From the NCBI GenBank assembly GCA_902616615.1, contig CACMTN010000003.1, positions 53,708 through 117,707 on the forward strand: DNA of 64,000 bases. Direction: 5' to 3'. A program made the position numbers and the translations under genes. The DNA comes from an uncultured SAR116 cluster alpha proteobacterium. GTDB lineage: Bacteria; Pseudomonadota; Alphaproteobacteria; Puniceispirillales; Marisalimonadaceae. Shown piece after piece: positions 61,012 to 64,000 of the stretch. A model generated the notes under the pieces. The model searched no databases and was not told the origin of the DNA. It was given only the letters and a program-made list of their open reading frames with translations. How positions within the stretch are numbered: position 1 is the first letter of the stretch; every line of letters starts with the position of its first letter.

Positions 61012-61749
61012 ATGAAGAATATCCAAAAAATTTCGGCTTGTTTAGTGCATATCTTTACTGGTTCAGGAATAATTTTTAGCTTTATGGCATTAGTGTCCGT
61101 TATTGAGGGTTATAAATTATTGACTTTTATGTTTTTGGGTATTGCATTGCTGGTTGACATTGTTGATGGTACCTTGGCTCGAAAATACAAAACTGAAATG
61201 ATTTTTCCAAATATCGACGGAAAGACGCTAGATACAATAATTGATTACATAAATTACATTTTTATACCTTGTACAATGATTTTTAAGTTTAAGTATTTAC
61301 CTCCTAACTTTACGATAATCATACCAATTGTCGTCATTTGTGTTTCTCTTTATTCTTATGTAAACACCAAGTTAGTTGATACATCATTTTCGTACCTAGG
61401 ATTTCCTTCTATATGGAATGTAGTTTTATTATACTTAGAAATTTTGAATTTTAATCAATGGATGAACTTATTTATAATCTTACTATTTATATTACTTAAG
61501 TTTGTTCCATTTAAAGTTTTGCACCCAATGCGAAATATTGCCCTAAAAAAAACTAATATCATTTTTTTATTTGGAACACTTCTTACAAGTTCAATTTTGT
61601 TAATGAGTAAATTAGAAATAAAATTTATAAATGATTTTTATATTTATTTTTTTAGTTTATGGCTAATATTTAATAGTTATTTTATTTTATTTGTAATTTT
61701 TTCTAATTTATTATCATCAAAACTTTATCAAAAATTAAAAAAAACCTGA
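61012..61749 (+). CDS. pcs: Phosphatidylcholine synthase (CDP-alcohol phosphatidyltransferase family)
   Basis: The 245-residue membrane protein has the CDP-alcohol phosphotransferase pattern DIVDGTLARKYKT near residue 48, then PNIDGKTLDTIIDY near 70, i.e. DGxxAR followed by GxxxDxxxD as in bacterial Pcs. It has seven to eight hydrophobic spans. Pcs joins CDP-diacylglycerol and choline to make phosphatidylcholine at the inner membrane, typical of alphaproteobacteria. Standing alone; choline import genes are not nearby. Confidence 0.85.
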   Translation: MKNIQKISACLVHIFTGSGIIFSFMALVSVIEGYKLLTFMFLGIALLVDIVDGTLARKYKTEMIFPNIDGKTLDTIIDYINYIFIPCTMIFKFKYLPPNFTIIIPIVVICVSLYSYVNTKLVDTSFSYLGFPSIWNVVLLYLEILNFNQWMNLFIILLFILLKFVPFKVLHPMRNIALKKTNIIFLFGTLLTSSILLMSKLEIKFINDFYIYFFSLWLIFNSYFILFVIFSNLLSSKLYQKLKKT

Positions 61750-61769
61750 CGAACCAATAATGTATTTTA

Positions 61770-61814
61770 AATACCTATCAATACGGTAGTCATTGGAAGA
61801 GTAAGAATAAATAA
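61770..61814 (+). pseudogene. 3' remnant of a second MPRIRSKQC-type zinc-ribbon gene
   Basis: Bases 61770-61814 encode NTYQYGSHWKSKNK and a stop, matching the end of the 60-residue protein (NTYQYGGTWKGKKK) at about 40 of 47 bases. No cysteine pairs or start codon are found upstream in this frame, so only the tail survives. It lies just after the phosphatidylcholine synthase gene. Confidence 0.65.
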
Positions 61815-61837
61815 GAAGCATTAAAAATTTACAACAA

Positions 61838-63805
61838 CTACTCATGCCACCCTAAAGTATCCATTACTTCGATAATTTTCTTAAATTGTTTAGACCATAT
61901 AAAATTAGCTGGGTTTGTCCTACCTGTAAACATAGCTTTTGTATATTTATTTTCCAATTGATTGTATTCTAGTAAATATTTTTTCTGATTTTCAAAATCT
62001 TTTTCATGTTCGAAAACATACAAAAGAAATACGTGTGCATATCCAGAATTTCCGCAAAAAGGGCTTTTGCAATTATCAATTTCATCAGAAGTTTGTCTGT
62101 TTAAAATAATTTTTTTAGCTAATTGCTTTACTGCTTCTAGATCATCATTTAAAAAACTTGCTTGCATATAAAAAGACGTAAATGTATCAGTAGGGTTGTC
62201 GTCTAGTTCAAATAATTTTTTAAAAGAAGCAGTTGCTTGCTCAAACTTGTTACAAAGGGTAAAAACTTCTCCTGCTAATCCATATTGATAAGAATTATTA
62301 TTTATCAGGCTGTAACCTTTTTCAGCAAATTCTCCAGCTTTTTTGAGCCCACCCCATTCATTGGCTCTATCTCCGTCACGATTTAAGATATGTGCTGAAG
62401 CTAAAAAATAACCTTGCGCTAAATATGCATCAGCTTTGTCAGGATTTATTTCAATTGCTTTAGTTGCAAACTCCATTGCTTTTAAAAAGCATGCAGTTGA
62501 CGCTGCCCTTCGTTCTTTTTTTGATGCTTTATTACTTTTTGGTTTACAAAATCCGAGTCTAAATTTGTAATGATGTTTCCATGCTTGACTTAAATTATGC
62601 GCATATCCATTTGGATTAATTTTATATAGCTTGTCTAAGGCTTTTTCATAATCAGAATAACCTTCTCTAGACCACTTTTCCCTTTCTTTTGCAGCAAATT
62701 GCAGAAGTCTTAATTCTTCTATTGTTTCAATGTCATCATTTGACACACGAATTTTGTCTTCTCTAAGATTAAATTTAGATAGAACTGAAAGTACTAATTC
62801 GTCTTGGACTTTAAATAGATTGTCAGTTTTAGAATTTTTTAATTGTGAAAGAAGAATTTGATTATTTTTAATATCACGAATTTCAATATTAGTTCTCATG
62901 TCTTTGCCAAAAACCGTTACAGAACCACTCAGTATGTATCTCACGTTGTAACTCTTAATTAATTCTTTCTTTTGCAGATTTTTTTTTGCTACTAATAGGC
63001 TAGTATTCTTAGAAAGCACTTTCAAATTATCATACCCTGATAAACCACTTACAAAAAGATCAAGCATACTCTCTGATATAAAATTATGTTTAGATGAATT
63101 TGCTAAATTTTGAAATGGAAGGACAAGAACGACTTGTTTGTCTTCTAAGCTAGGATCTTTTAAATTTTCATTGTTTTTGTAAAATTGAAACGAGATAAAT
63201 CCTATAAACAACACTACTATTAATCCAATAGAACTAAGAGCGACCAAGTTTTTCTTAGCTCTAGTTTTACTAGATCTTTTTTGTGAAGAGTCTAAGAGTA
63301 CATCAAATGCATGAAATTCGTTTTGTTTTACTTTTTGAATACCAAGATCATTGAATGTAATTTTTGTTTTAGGCACCACAAAATCGTATACACTCTTAGA
63401 TATAGATATTCCATTAGGTTGTGCAAGGGCTTCCAAACGTGCCGCAATATTAACACCATCTCCAATAAGATTTCCATCTTTGTTAACTACGTCACCCATA
63501 TTGATACCAATGCGAAATTCTAACTTTATACCAGTTTTATTAGATTGATTCCTTTTTTTGATTTTATTCTGGAATTCAACACCACATTCTACAGCATTTA
63601 CCGCACTTGCAAATTCAGCTAAAACCGAATCCCCAGCTGTATTAAACACAGATCCATTATATTTGTTTAAAAGTTTTTTTAAAATTTTTTCGCATTCATT
63701 ATAGCTGTGCACTGTTCCGTTTTCATCTACTTCCATATGTTTGGAGTAGCCCACAACATCAATAACAAATATAACAGCTATTTTACGAATAATCTCGACA
63801 GACAT
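61838..63805 (-). CDS. Class III cyclase with membrane span, FlgO/TolB-like region and TPR repeats
   Basis: The 655-residue protein has a cyclase domain at ~8-170 (VIFVIDVVGYSKHME, FNTAGDSVLAEFAS, GDGVNIAARLEALAQ), a single membrane span at ~195-217, a domain at ~228-345 like FlgO/TolB (VVLVLPFQNLANSS, RYILSGSVTVFGKDMRT) and an alpha-helical tail at ~370-650 with TPR-like repeats (AYLAQGYFLASAHIL, FEQATASFKKLFEL). This architecture is common in rhizobial and marine alphaproteobacterial cyclases. The class III catalytic set appears complete. Confidence 0.88.
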   Translation of the reverse strand: MSVEIIRKIAVIFVIDVVGYSKHMEVDENGTVHSYNECEKILKKLLNKYNGSVFNTAGDSVLAEFASAVNAVECGVEFQNKIKKRNQSNKTGIKLEFRIGINMGDVVNKDGNLIGDGVNIAARLEALAQPNGISISKSVYDFVVPKTKITFNDLGIQKVKQNEFHAFDVLLDSSQKRSSKTRAKKNLVALSSIGLIVVLFIGFISFQFYKNNENLKDPSLEDKQVVLVLPFQNLANSSKHNFISESMLDLFVSGLSGYDNLKVLSKNTSLLVAKKNLQKKELIKSYNVRYILSGSVTVFGKDMRTNIEIRDIKNNQILLSQLKNSKTDNLFKVQDELVLSVLSKFNLREDKIRVSNDDIETIEELRLLQFAAKEREKWSREGYSDYEKALDKLYKINPNGYAHNLSQAWKHHYKFRLGFCKPKSNKASKKERRAASTACFLKAMEFATKAIEINPDKADAYLAQGYFLASAHILNRDGDRANEWGGLKKAGEFAEKGYSLINNNSYQYGLAGEVFTLCNKFEQATASFKKLFELDDNPTDTFTSFYMQASFLNDDLEAVKQLAKKIILNRQTSDEIDNCKSPFCGNSGYAHVFLLYVFEHEKDFENQKKYLLEYNQLENKYTKAMFTGRTNPANFIWSKQFKKIIEVMDTLGWHE

Positions 63806-63867
63806 AATTTTAGAATAAGTAGATACAAATTTTTTACAAGATTGAAATAATTAGAAACTCAATATAG

Positions 63868-63903
63868 GAGTAAAAAAGTTTTGATGATACCTTATTTACT
63901 CCC
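63868..63903. repeat. Inverted repeat upstream of the TPR-cyclase gene
   Basis: GGAGTAAA and TTTACTCC form an eight-base stem with a 20-base loop, 63 bases before the cyclase start. It would lie near the 5' end of that transcript, or be a terminator of an upstream minus-strand gene beyond the window. No long T-run adjoins on either strand. The function is unknown. Confidence 0.4.
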
Positions 63904-64000
63904 TTATATTTTAAGTTGAAATTATTTATTAGATATTTAATAACACTCTCGATGACATTAAAGTTCCAGCATTACTTGCTTTTAAAACAATTTTTTGAAA

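Noticed and set aside
63868-63903. Intrinsic terminator upstream of the TPR-cyclase gene
   Set aside because: The stem is only eight bases with a 20-base loop and no T-run, so it is listed only as an inverted repeat.

Overview
The window is compact, AT-rich DNA (roughly 30% G+C by eye) with short intergenic gaps, many 1-30 base gene overlaps and frequent small operons. The gene set points to a free-living, aerobic, marine alphaproteobacterium with a streamlined genome. The evidence is a ketone monooxygenase, protocatechuate dioxygenase, methanethiol oxidase, a sugar ABC transporter, an alphaproteobacterial-type porin, phosphatidylcholine synthase, bactofilin, and a 60-residue CPxR-like zinc-ribbon protein of a type familiar from marine picocyanobacteria and SAR11-like cells. 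SAR11, HIMB59/AEGEAN-169 or a similar low-GC lineage is an inference. I saw no rRNA, tRNA, CRISPR array, transposase or integrase.

Layout. 1-7.4 kb: the 3' end of an MmgE/PrpD gene, a YdjM-type membrane hydrolase, a Baeyer-Villiger monooxygenase, a 4-hydroxybenzoate/protocatechuate operon (pobA-pcaH-pcaG, followed by a tiny membrane protein and a cyclic-nucleotide-binding protein), and hpt. 7.4-16 kb: MDR dehydrogenase, EamA permease, a bactofilin/CsaA/DapA-like operon, SCO protein, and a molybdenum-flavoured run (MOSC, small membrane protein, ModA) with a VOC protein and pseudoazurin. 16-24.6 kb: AtuA/DUF4387 pair, an HTH protein whose C-terminal half looks like a catalytically degenerate MT-A70 methyltransferase, a MazG-like pyrophosphohydrolase, AzlCD, endonuclease III, and a thioesterase-DUF2256-TIGR03643-photolyase operon. 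24.8-33.2 kb: winged-helix protein, palindromic sites, major porin, then methanethiol oxidase-ferredoxin-CoA-binding operon, GST, large acyl-CoA dehydrogenase and two small barrel-like proteins.

33.4-42.3 kb is a copper-handling island: DUF4396, cytochrome c, two Tat-type multicopper oxidases, CopC-CusF fusion, TolC-like lipoprotein and CopD. Three promoters in it share a CueR-like operator, and one of these faces a membrane class III adenylate cyclase. 42.3-46.4 kb: amidase, SDR, reductase, flavin-reductase-like protein. 46.7-53 kb: a sugar or compatible-solute ABC transporter with two unusual permeases and an embedded GH63-type glycosidase. 53-64 kb: PanB-like enzyme, cupin, two more class III cyclases, three split-barrel flavoproteins, a secreted FG-GAP/ASPIC protein and phosphatidylcholine synthase.

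The most unusual items are the HTH/dead-MT-A70 fusion beside a MazG-like enzyme, the copper operator in front of an adenylate cyclase, the periplasmic DUF11-like insertion in an ABC permease, and the repeated TATCA-N3-TGATA palindromes between a winged-helix gene and the porin.
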